Source of the DNA: Cristatella mucedo
Lineage: Eukaryota > Bryozoa > Phylactolaemata > Cristatellidae
NCBI GenBank assembly: GCA_009760855.2
Contig: WPIO01000030.1
Span: 985,001 to 1,049,000 of the forward strand
Direction of reading: 5' to 3'
DNA length: 64,000 nucleotides
Shown here: piece by piece, positions 37,084 through 49,200 of the stretch
Layout of the letters: each line of letters starts with the position of its first letter
Position numbering within the stretch: position 1 is the first letter of the stretch
Position numbers and translations under genes: made by a program
Notes under the pieces: generated by a model
Database searches by the model: none
What the model was told of the DNA's origin: nothing
Seen by the model: only the letters and a program-made list of their open reading frames with translations

Positions 37084-40000
37084 GTGTGTGTGTGTGTGTG
37101 TGTGCTCACGCGTACCAGTGGCACGTGTATGTGTATATACACTTGCGAGTTGGTGTACACTGTGTTACTAGGGTTTTGTTGTATACTGGGTGGATCCCAA
37201 ATTTGATAACTGTCGTAAGGAAAACACTAGCTGTGAAATTCATTTTGGTTGTATGACCCTGACCGTGCCTGTTAAAGGTCAGCTGATTTAATAGCATCAT
37301 TTATGTAGCCCCAGAAGAGCCTTAATGGCTATTGCTACCGTTTGCAGTGGGCGATATAGGATCGCCCACTGCAGGACTCAAACCCACGATCTGCTCCGTG
37401 AAGAAGCGAGCACCTGAACTCCCTGTGTAGCTGCCTGTCACAAGTGATGTGGCTGTCACCAATCTTTGCACTATAATTTAACATTGGAGTCCTGGCCGCT
37501 GAACATAAATGTGGAGGTCCTCTTATAGGATACAATTTTTTTAACGTTTAGTTTTGGTTTTTGAGCATCTTCCGAAAAATCTAGCTTCTACCATGTACAT
37601 AATGTAGCCTTTGAGTGCTGTAGTTAGTGTCTCGTTTACCGTTGTTCTTGTTTCTCTTTCCAGTGTCAAGGCTGCCTTACAGCTAGACAGGCACAAGGAA
37701 GCTGATACCCAGCCACACGAGGTTTCATACAGGGCTACATCAGATGCTGCAGACGAGCTGCTGGCTAGGTGACAATGCTTTTTGATTGCTCTCAGCCATA
37801 TTGCTGTGATCCTCCATCGACTATGCCATGCACCGGCTGTGCTGAGCTCTGACCTGTGGTTCAGGTTTTGACTTGTGGAGCATGATTTTCTTGGAGCATG
37901 AATTCAGGACTCAGTTTTTTCCGGAAGGGGATCAGTTCATTGAGCTCTCACTAATGGCTTATGCAGATATTGAATAGCCTGGCAGTGGCCGTGGAAAAGT
38001 ATTTTTTTGTATAAGTTCGGCAGTCATTGAGAGAAGGATATAGCCCCGACACTAAACAAGTTTGTGAGGCTTGCTGCTAATGGCACTTGAGGAAGGATTA
38101 GCAGCTGAGATACACGGGCAGCTTGATGGCTAGTTTAGCGACCCTGCCGGGCTCAGGGGTACTATCGTAAGGATGAGTGCAAGGTACCAGAGCTACCCGA
38201 GAGGTAATCACCTAAAAATCTTCCTGATCCTCATGCATGTGCTCTGTCCGTGTGAATTTTCCTTTTGTGCGTCGTATGCACTGACACTGTTTTATCTCTA
38301 ACCAATTGATATGCTTTCTTTCCAGCAAATGTAAAGTCCCCAGAAAGAGATTTAGTTCTCTTAAGGTGTTATATAAATGTCTTTATAATTCTTATCATCG
38401 TCTATATTTCCCCCCCTGCCAGCACCCGAACAGTAGTAGATGCCTTAAATATATTGCTGAGAGCCGAACATTCGGTCAGACAGCCCAGCGATGTGGTCAG
38501 GCAGCCAGACTTGCTGTCAGACAGTCGGTCACAGCTGCTTGTATTCCTCTGCTTGCAATCTCGTGGCTCCAGAGTGCCACTGTCTTTGACTGGTGGCTGC
38601 GTATACATTTGCTTGAACTCCTGCCCATTAAGTTAGTTAAGGTTCACCGAGTACGACTTACGATTTACAATGCTTTTTTTGCCTCTGCCTATTTCTGTTC
38701 GTTTTTGCTTCCTTTTCTTTATCCAAACGCTACACCAATTCTTTCTTTTAGAGATTTCATAGGTTTTGCTCTCGCATGCAATCGTGCAAGTTACTGCCCT
38801 CTAGCTGTCCCGGGTCCTCTTCCAACTCATTAACCAATGTGGTGGGTCCAGGCTGGCACTTGTGTGATATTCATCTTTAATGCTTTTATGCCTTGCATTA
38901 GGTCAATCCTAAACCAGTATGAGAAATAGCACCTAAATGAAATAATCTTCTCTGATGTGCTTGATGTGGCTATAATTCAGTGATCTGGTTGGATTAAGGT
39001 AGTGCTATAGTAATAATAATACATTTGTGTAGCACCCTCAGAGAACCGAATCTCTCTCTAGGCACTTTACAGATGCTGCAAGGAAAGCATTACCAAGTGT
39101 TTGGTATTGCTCGGTACATCCTTCAGAGAAACTGTTCAAGCACATTTATTGACCAGAATGTTAGGGTATTTGGTTGATTCAGAAACACTCTAATCTATAC
39201 AGGTTGGAGTGCTGCAAAGTGTAAAGCAAAATTCTGGCTTTTCCTTTTAGATATCAAGATGAGTGGAGAAATATCCGACTAAACTCAGAAGAAAATTCCG
39301 AACATGCACATGTAAGTTAATATGGTCAACCTAAGTTGGTTGTTCATGTGTGCTATTCCGATTTCTCTCTGTTGAAATTGCTGTGTAGAACCAGTTGAGT
39401 AGCCAGAGATTGGTCTCAGAGTCAAGCGTTGGCTGGCTGAAGCCATGTGTGACTAAACACCGTATGCAGCCTAAACACAGGATGCTTTATGTTTATATGG
39501 CACTGCGACTGATCTCGTGCCACTCTTATGATTCAAATACCGTACTTGTGTTGTAGTATCAGGCCGTTGACTATGGAGGGCATTGACAGTCTGTGAGCCG
39601 TGTATGTTACTAAATATAGTGTAACGTGTCTACAATTATAATTCCACAATGCCACAAAGACTAAGCTTGGTGTTAGGCTGGAAATTCTTTCTATAGTGCA
39701 CTCAGATCCCAAGCGGCTTTTGGTGTTATATCCTAGCCAACTGACTCCATTTCATGCAACAAAGAGAAAGCGAAAAGCGTAGCTGAGTCAGGAGTCGAGG
39801 AAGTGAGTTGCACTGAAATATGTATGTGTGTGTATGTATGTATGTATGTATGTATGTATGTATGTATGTATGTATGTATGTATGTATGTATGTATGTATG
39901 TATGTATGTATGTATGTATGTATGTATGTATGTATGTATGTATGTATGTATGTGTGTATGTATGTATGTATGTAATGTATCTCCGTCTGTAACTCCAAAG

Positions 40001-43000
40001 TCATAAAGACCATGTGGGTGTTTACACAGGAGAGTTTTGTATAACATACTCACAGCCTAAGTGGCTTTCGGTACACATTCGGTAGCCAACAGACTTCGTC
40101 TCATGCAACAAAGAGAAAGTGGGAAGCAGAGCAGAGTCAGGAGAGCAGTTGAGGTAGTGAGAAGCATGGAAGTAGCAGCTCGGATCGCTGTAAAGGATGA
40201 GCCATAGTCGGCAGCAGGAGAGTAGTTGTCCTTGAGTAAGAATTGTGGAAGCGAGTTCCACAGTCTAGGACCTGCAGAGCTAAAGCTTCTGTCGCCAACG
40301 ATCTTTAAACAGAGGAAGGGAACAGCTAATTTATTGTCAGCACAGGACCTGGGGTGACGAGGAGGCTGAAACTGGTGCAGAAGTTCAGCTAGGTACGAAG
40401 GAGTGAAGCCGTGGCAGGCCTTGTGGGTCAGCGTAAGAACTATAAAAAAAATAACAGTGCAAGACAGTCGGAAAGGGTTGGTCATAGTCTGCAGCAGGAA
40501 ATATGATGTCCTTGTACTAGAAATATGTGAGTGAGTTGCACAGTCTAGGACCGCAGATCAAAAGCTTGTGTCCCGGTCGGGAACCATTACAACTCCTTCA
40601 GAGAAGGAGACACGTGGTTGAACCTCTGGGATTTGTTGACTAGCCTTGCAACCATATTCATCACTAGCTGTAGGGGCTTAAATCTTGGACAAAGATCGGA
40701 TTTCCTGTGGAAGCGGTCTTCTTAGTGAACCGCTTTATTGTCAAGCCATTATTAAAGAGGATATGTAAACTTCAAGCACATGATGACGCTTGCCTTTCCC
40801 TCCTGCCTTAGCCCTCGGCAGGCAATCGGCAAGGTGCAAGTCGCTCACACTTCATAATCAAGGTCGTGGGTACGAGTCCTGCAGCGGGCAATCTTTTGTT
40901 GTCAATTGCAAGTAGTGGTGATAGCCGTTTAGGCTTTTCTTGTGCTATATAACTGAGGCTGTTAAATCGGCCAACCATCAATTTAATTTGAGTGCAGTGC
41001 CTCTAATCAGAAGAGAAAATCTCCTAGTCCAACCATATGCTTATGGTATTTTGTGAGTGAGAGCTTGGTTTTATCATCACTTAGCTTTAGAAAATCGAAT
41101 GTCTGCTAGGCAGGCATCAAGTTTAGCAATTGTTAGGGCTGATTTCAACGGTTTAAATGTCAAGAACAGCTGGATATCGTCAGCATAGTGTGATAGTCGA
41201 TCCCGTGGGCCCCCACCTATCACTTTCTTAAGAGGCTCGGTATAGATGGAGATTAGCAAAGGAGAGTGGACCCTTGTGGAACTCCACTGGTGACTGGTCG
41301 GTCGTATGAGAGATAATCACTATAGGACACGACGTAAACATGATCGGACGTCTACGATTCGAACCATGCCAATGCCTCATTGCCAGACCAATCGTTGTTC
41401 TCAGCTGTCCAAGTAGGCTATCGTTATCAATAGCATCAAAGGTAACTGATAGATAGGCTGAGCAGGACTAGAGCAGTGATAGTACCATTAAAAATTCTGC
41501 TCAGAATGAAGTGGGTCACATGGAGAAAAGGAGTTTCAGTGGAGTGGTATCGCCAGACTCCCGACTGAAATAAATTGTTTCATAATTCATTCGTTTCGAT
41601 CAGTTTCACAAGCTGGTCAGTGAGAATCTTTCAAGAGTATTGACAGGAAGAAGGGAGACTGGGCGATAGTTTGCTAGGACCTCATAATCCAATCCCTGCT
41701 TCATTCCTGCGATGGAGAGTGACCTTGACGTTGACCTTTAGCTAACTTCTTCGTAATGCCATTGGCTATTTTGCTGGTGTTTTGCTGTGACTGTGCATGA
41801 GCTGTCTTCGGGTATGCCTCTCAAAAAAGGGCCCGCCTAGCATAAGGTGCGATTTTTCCATTTGTCAATACCTACCGGTATGCCTTCTACGTACTGTCGG
41901 TAAGAATCCGCTTGTACCCTGTGTTCGGCTATCAAAACTACAATCCGTAAGTTACTTGCATTGTCAATCACTCGTCTGATAGTGGCTCGCTCATGGGGAC
42001 CCGATGTGACTGGGGTTCCCGCCAACTCCTCATATGCCCAACCACTACCTTTGCCATATGCCGTTTAGCCTGCACGTAATTTAATCGGCCGAATGCTGCT
42101 AATTCGTAGGTGTCAGAGCATCCATAAATGCACCATCTGCCTGGATCTGTAGTCGAAGTCGGGCAACAAATGCTAACCATGCTTGCTGCAGCCACAATCC
42201 TTCCAATCGGCCTCCCAGGGGCACTGACTGGACAGCTTCTTGAATCTGCCTATTAAATATCTGCTCACTAAAACCATAAGGGTACTTATTCGTGGCCATG
42301 TTGCCTGGGAGAAGCTCTGACCGATACACGAATGACACTAAGTGTGTCTGAGAACAACTTCACCATGCTTCTTATTCTTTCATTTCACTCGGTCTCGAAA
42401 AAGGGGCAGTGGAGTTGCTGTCACTGTTCGCTAATCGGTTGGCCTCAACACCTGTAGCTTTTCGTATGGTCATCTGTTCAATCAGTTGCCATCAAATCCC
42501 ATCGAAGACCATGCCTCTTACAGTTGTGATCTATATAGTTGTGATCTACCCGCCTCTTCTGGCTGTCTAACCTTGTTTATAAAAGAGTTTTTGGAGCTCC
42601 CTCTTGCTATTGACTGGCTGTTATTGATTGCTTCAGACTTACATCAGGTGCCCTCATTTCTCGATTACCTAGAGAATTTCAGCTTGGCCCAAAACATTTG
42701 TCATGCAAGTCATATTTGTGGCAGTATTTTAGATCTCTTGATTACGAAGGATCTCTGCCCGAGTGACCTCATTGTGTGCCCACTTACCATATTGGATCAT
42801 TGCTCAATCTCATTTACTGAGCGTGACACCAGCGAGTTCGTCACTGTTTAGCAGCGAAACTAAAGGGTAAATGTCGAATAAATACTGATACGATTGGTCC
42901 AACAACTGAATACTTTTTGTGGTACTTTTCAAAAGACAAACATATAAGAAATGGGATCTGAAGTTTTGAAGATTTCCGAATACCGGGAAAGCATTGTAAA

Positions 43001-46000
43001 ATAGATTAGGCATACCATGTCTAACCCAGAAGTTAACCGGAAGCAACATATCTACAAATAGCAAATTTACTGATCTCATCATGTTCGACTTGTGTACCAA
43101 TTGCAGGTTGTTGAGGTACACACTTGTCACTGTTAAACAGCTTCATCTACAGCAGTGATTCTCAACTTCCTAATGCCGAGACCCTTTAATACAGCTCCTC
43201 ATATGTTGTGGCGACCCACAACCATAAAATTATTGTGTGCGAAATCTGGAAATGCATGTTTTCGGATGGTCTTAGGCGACCCCTGTGAAAGGTTCGTTCG
43301 AACCCCAAAAAGGGTTCTGACCAGCAGTTTGAGAACCGCTGATCTACAGTGAGCTTTGTGCCTTGTAAATTCCATAACTCGGCCAGTAAATTACAGATAA
43401 ACGTGAAATATCAAATTATGAGTTAAGCTCTGCTTCCACACCACTGTAGGAATTCATTTCCGGTTTCGGTTGGATAAGTTCAGCTATGCATGTCATCAAG
43501 CGTCGTGAACTTTATTTTCTGCAAGTATGGACATAGTTCAAAGACTAAACTAATTCATTTATATAACGCCCCAAGAGAACTTAATCTCTATTCAGACGCT
43601 TCACATGTGCCTCGGGGCTCGAGCCCACGACCTCAGTCAGACCTTGGTCGGGGTGAGCACCTTAACCGCTAGACCAAACCAGCTCCATCCGTATCTCCTC
43701 CTAGAAGCTTAGGAATACAAAGGCTTCTTTTTTGCATGCAGGCTACATTTTTCCGAGTAAGACCCTAAACAATTTATAAATTTACTGTACGGCTGTTTTC
43801 TGTTTTGTTTATTGAAAAGATTATACACATTCATGCCTTCGTAAAGCTAACTTCGAATTATGCAAGCATCGAGTCGCTACTTGTGACCTCCCTTATGATA
43901 TTTTTTGAAGTTTCTGTCGATGAAGTGATGACCATACTTGAGTCCTTTAAAAAGAGCTCGTCGCCTGAATGCCCTATACTTTCCATCTTTGATCTTCACT
44001 AGTGGACCAACTAAGCCCAGCTATAACTTAGGTCTTTAATGCTTCACTGGATAAAGGGGTTATTCCTTAGTCTTTCATATTGACCATTTATTGACCAATC
44101 GTTTGATCACCCTATCTACAATTAGTTGCCAGATCGCCCAACTTTTATCTTTTGTTGCCTTGACTGAAAACTTGACTGCTTCAATCCTACTAAAGTGATA
44201 TAGTGCACTACCTCTGCTACTGATCCACACGTCTATGCAGCAAGGCAACTGTCTTTGCTGCTGATCTACGTGTGTTATATTGTCATATTTTTTTGCCTTG
44301 GTGAGTCAACTCGTCCATTGCGCAAACTGACTTAAATTTGCCGACTGATTGGCCAGTTGCAATAATAGTAAGTCAGATATACTATCTCACGGTGCCGATT
44401 CCCTGCTTGGTCTCATAACGAGTCCTCCAATGGGCTCTCCATCTGCTGCTTGAAGTAGTAGAAAACGCTATGGGAGTTCTTCTAATAATTGACCTTGACC
44501 TAGACATATCTGTCGTTCAATTACCAAATTCAATAGGTCGTAATGTTTGCTCTAGGCTGTTGTTTCACGATATGAGAACCGGATGCTCGGTAGTTCAATA
44601 CCTCTGTTTGACCTTTTTTAGTGCAATACATCCCGTCTTGACTTACGTACCTCACTGCTTGCTGGTCTATCAGCATGTACAATCAGGCGCTTACAGCTGG
44701 TGCAAAACTCTGCAGCTAGGCGTGTCTGTCGTGAGCGTCGCAGTTGCCACATCACACCACTTCTCGCTGACCTGCACTGGCTACCAGTCAAGCAACGGAT
44801 CGACTTCAAGGTTTTGTCACTCACTTTTAGATCGCTTCATTATTTGGCTCCAGCCTATCTCTCAGATCTACTCACCCACCAGGCCAAGCATCGTACCACC
44901 TGCTTTTCGGAATCCAACAGTTTACCACTACCTCGCACAAAACTCAAATTCTTTGGAGACCGTGCATTTAGTTCGTATGCTCCCAAAGCATGGAACTCAC
45001 TCCCAACTGTTGTCATGACATCTCCTGACTTGACCACATTTAAAAAGAAATTAAAAACATATATATATATATATATATACACGCTTTGCAAAGAGCTCAG
45101 CTAATGCTCAAGCAGCAGCATCAAGCCTTCACCCATAAGCTGGGGAACGCTTGTTTCATGGCCAGGTCTTGTTGAATTTAACTACACGTGCATGCATTCG
45201 TCCTTCGGGCCAGACCCGTAGTTGACAGAAGACGAAATTGGCTCACAGGGGCCGGTGGTAGGTAGCTGGCCATGGAACGTTTGTGGCAGCAAGTTTGGTG
45301 TGGAAGCTGTCTGCTTTGCTTAAGAGCATGTCATTCATGCCGTGGAGCATGAGCCTATGATAGATAATCTTTGCCAGTGCAGCTCGTTCAGCGGCGGCGT
45401 TCAGCGTCCTGCATCTCGCTTCTGCTGCTCTTGCTTGACAAACGCAAGTCATGCTGCCTATGCACAATGCTCCACTCATGACTGACCCTTTGCTTTTAGA
45501 GAGTCGATGCTCAGGGCCATCTTATCCAGAGCTCTCTACAGAAAAGAGTCGAAGAACTGAGAAGGTTTGATGACGAGCTTCGGCATGCGGCTACTATTCA
45601 AAAGGACCTCTTGTCGGTAACCGAGCACATAAGTAAGAGTTGCCATTGGCAAATGTAATGGGCAAAAATAAGCACTGACATGGGTGGCAGCTGGCGCCGA
45701 GTCATGTTCTTTCGCAAGAATTTCATTCTTTAGTCTTTACCATTCAAATGCCAGCCTCGGGATGGAGTGCAAGATTAGTTTGGTGGGCTTAATTTTTGCG
45801 GTTTTTGTGCACGCTCAACCTCACTTTACCTTTATGCGCTCATCGCCTATCGCTTTCCTCTTGCTTGCTGCCAGATCTGCGCGATGTGCTCTGTGTGCAC
45901 GCCACGCAGATCTTTGTGTTCCGGTGCATTTTAGCAAAATGTAAAGTGCCGAGAAAGAGATCAGTTCTCTGAGGGCGCTTTATCAAATGTATTATTATTA

Positions 46001-46225
46001 TTATTATTACTATTGTTATCCAAGTTATTATGTTATGTTGTCCAAGGAGGTCATGTCAAAATCGCCTTAGAAAAATGTGCTTGATCGACATATACTTTTT
46101 TGGCAGTAGCTGAAGTGATGCTAGTGTGCTGCTGGTCAGAGTGTGGACGATCACAGGAATGCCACACTGAGTGCTAGGTGCTGTATCATGTTTGGTCCAC
46201 AGAGTAAATGAGGTTGTGTTTCTCA

Positions 46226-46269
<44 letters not shown>

Positions 46270-49200
46270 TGTGTGTCTGTATGTGTATGAGGCATGTGTG
46301 TGTGTATGAGGCATGTGTGTGTGTGTGAGGCATGTGTGTGTGTGAGGCATGTGTGTGCCTGCGTCATCTACATACAGTTGTGCTTCCTGTGAGTCCTGTC
46401 TCTTTGAGCATGTGAGGCCCTATCTGTGTGAACAAGTAGGTTGTATTTCTTCTAGGAGCATTTTAGGTAGCACATGTAATCTGATTTATTTGTGGTTACC
46501 ACCGTTCAGGTCCCCTCAATCCAAAGTATAAAAGATGGTGTGTCTTTTAGTGCTGCAAAAAGTGCACGGACAGCCTTTGAATGTACTGGCACTATGAATC
46601 CCCAGGCTCATTGGTTTATTTATTATGTACAATTGTTTCATGTACAGCTATACAGTGCACAGTGTATAGCTCCGCTAGTATATGTAGAACTACTCCAATG
46701 AGGGGGCTACACTTTTTATAGGAATACAAAATAGACAAGAAAAATATTGTTGTTAATTAAAGGTTTTCTCCAAAGTTTGACGTTGCTTTGGTTAGCCACT
46801 CATTGGGAGGGTGCAAAGCGTGCTCTGAGCAGTGAGCCAGCTGGCATGCTTCTGACTGGGACTTCTGATTGGCCTGGACTCACTAGCCGGCACCCTGACT
46901 TTTTAAGATTCATCAACAAAGTTGCTGGCAATCTCTTGGTCATTTTCTCCATTGGCCTTACGATGTAGTTTGTTATTATTCTCATTGCTCGGTCTCCACA
47001 CGGCTTCTTCGACGGTCTCGTGTGGCACTCTTCGGAATACCAGTGATCTTTGAGCTAGACCTGTGTCGCCTGTTCGTTTTCCTACCTCAGCTAACTCAAG
47101 AGACCATTGCAAATGCGACTACGCAAGTGCAGTTTAGCTAATGACTAGCCACCCAGCCAGCTTCATTTGCATTTAGCTGTAGCCCTTCTCGAGTGAGCCC
47201 TGTGCGGTAAGAGCACTCTTTGATTTTGCAAAGAAATCGGAGGAAGAAAAGGTAGGAGAGACCGGTGCTTTTCTGGTATTCCTAGCGAACCCACGTCTGA
47301 TTTCATAAGCCAGTGCCTTGTTCTTCAACCCCTTCCTCTTTTTTTTTAGTTAATCTTGCGTGGTGCAGCCCAGCTGCCCAGATAACCGGGTGTGTTAATT
47401 CCTTGCTCTAGAAACGAAGGCCTTTTTTCTCTCTCTGGTGGCTATTCCCACTAAATTTTTCGCCTTTGAATGTATCATGCTTCTCGAGTGCATGGAAGGG
47501 TGCTGCATCTCCAACCACCAGCCTGCATCTGCAACGAGTCTTGCTGCTTGTGTGCCTGCTGCGTGTGAGACAAGGTCTCGCGTCGGACGAAAGGCAGCAG
47601 TGGGGAGAGGCCGTGAATCTCTGAACAAGCTCGTTGCCGGCCTGACTGTAGTAACTGCAAGCTCGGTCTGATGCAGTAGTGCTGCAGACCCTGGACATCT
47701 TCTCTCTACCGCGTATGCTTGTATCGAGTACGCAGCCTCGCACACTGTGTGATCTCGAAATGACGGTGGTCGCATCGTCTTCTCTACCTTTCTTTGCCTT
47801 TCCTTGGACTTGTGTTTGGCAGTAGCACTGTGGCTGGCAATATGCCACCGTGAACTGGCTCTAGGTTTGGCAGAGAGCTCAGCGGCGAAGCTTTTTTTCA
47901 GGTGCAGCTGTGTGTGTGTCGGCCTGTGGCATCATCCCGCGCTTGCTTCCGGCCGAGCAGCGGGGGCATAGATAATGAGTCCTCCTCCGGGCTTTGCTGC
48001 TGCCATCTTTTTTCAGGTTCTGTGCATGAGCAGTGCGTGGCAGTCGAGGATGCGCTGGTGCTCTTGGAAGATGTCTGCGAGGAGCAAGACGCACTGCGGC
48101 TGAAGGAAGCTCATGTGAAGCAGCTGGCTGCCTACAAGCATCGTCGGCACTGCGAAGTGGAGAGCGTAGCAGGTGCTGGATGACGCCCGGTGGCGGCGGG
48201 AAATTCGCCCAGCCGGCGGCGCCTCCTCTTGCCGGTTCTCTAGCGTCGTCACCGAGAGCATCGTGCCTGCGAGTTTGCTTTCCATCACTTGCTCGGCTGA
48301 AAAGTGACTCGCTTTCCTCGTGCCACCGTTCTGCTAGCCAAGCTGATTTGGTCCAGCGGTTAAGATGCTCGCCCCGACCAAGGTCTGGCCGAGGTCGTGG
48401 GCTCGAGCCCCGAGGCATATGCAAAACGCATGAATAGAGATTAAGTTCTCTTAGGGCACAATACGGATAAATTATATTATAATCATATTATTTTATTAGC
48501 AATGACCCGCGGCCTTTTTAGTGAAAATGGCAGAGGAGTTCACTCGTAAGAAGAAGAAGCACCTGCCGATGCCTCAGCAACCAGGCGTCGATGGGCACCG
48601 TGTCCGATCGAATCATGCGTCCGATATGCTGGAGCGGCAAAAGTACTTCGACGAGGCGTTCAAGGATGACGTTGAGCGCTACCGTTCCGGAGGTGAGCCT
48701 CTTCTCGTGCCAGTGTCGGTCACCCTCCCTCCCCTGCCTTCTTTTCTCTCCCTCGGGTGGCCACGTCACCTCTGTTGAAAGAGCTAGGATGGTTGCCGGT
48801 TGAGCAAAGGATACAGAGCAAAGTTCTTACGCTGACCCACAAGGCCCGCCACGGCTTGGCTCCTTCGTACCTAGCTGAACTGCTGCATCAGTTTCAGCCT
48901 GTTTGCGCCCTCAGGTCCTGTGTGGACAATAAATTAGCTGTCCCATTCCTCCGCTTAAAGACAGTTGGCGACAGAAGCTTTAGCTCTGCAGGTCCTAGAC
49001 TGTGGAACTTGCTTCCACAATTCTTACACAACGACATCTACTCTCCAACTGCCGACTATGGCACATCTTTTTCAGCGGTCCTGAACTGCTACTTCCATGC
49101 TACTCACTACCTCAACTGCTCTCCTGACTCTGCTCTGCTTCCCACTTTCTCTTGGTTGCGTAAGACGAAGTCTGTTGGGTACCGAATGCGTACCGAAAGC

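Larger units (their letters stand above)
42590..44100 (+). mobile_element. Degenerate LINE with EN and RT traces in DTNBP1 intron 3
   Basis: 42640-42840 reads an endonuclease C-terminal end (FLDYLENFSLAQNI, SILDLLITKDL, then DHCSISF in place of SDH). 43895-44080 reads the RT entry (VDEVMTILESFKKSSSPE, VFNASLDKGVIP). Between them sit a hAT MITE and a SINE-1. The family is uncertain. Confidence 0.7.

Noticed and set aside
38306-38833. 175-codon plus-strand ORF in DTNBP1 intron 2
   Set aside because: It begins inside a LINE-A tail, has no domain and shows no exon signals. It is likely chance.
48340-48420. tRNA genes at the A/B-box sequences
   Set aside because: The heads of SINE-1 and SINE-2 carry promoter boxes but do not fold into full cloverleaves and run on into SINE bodies.
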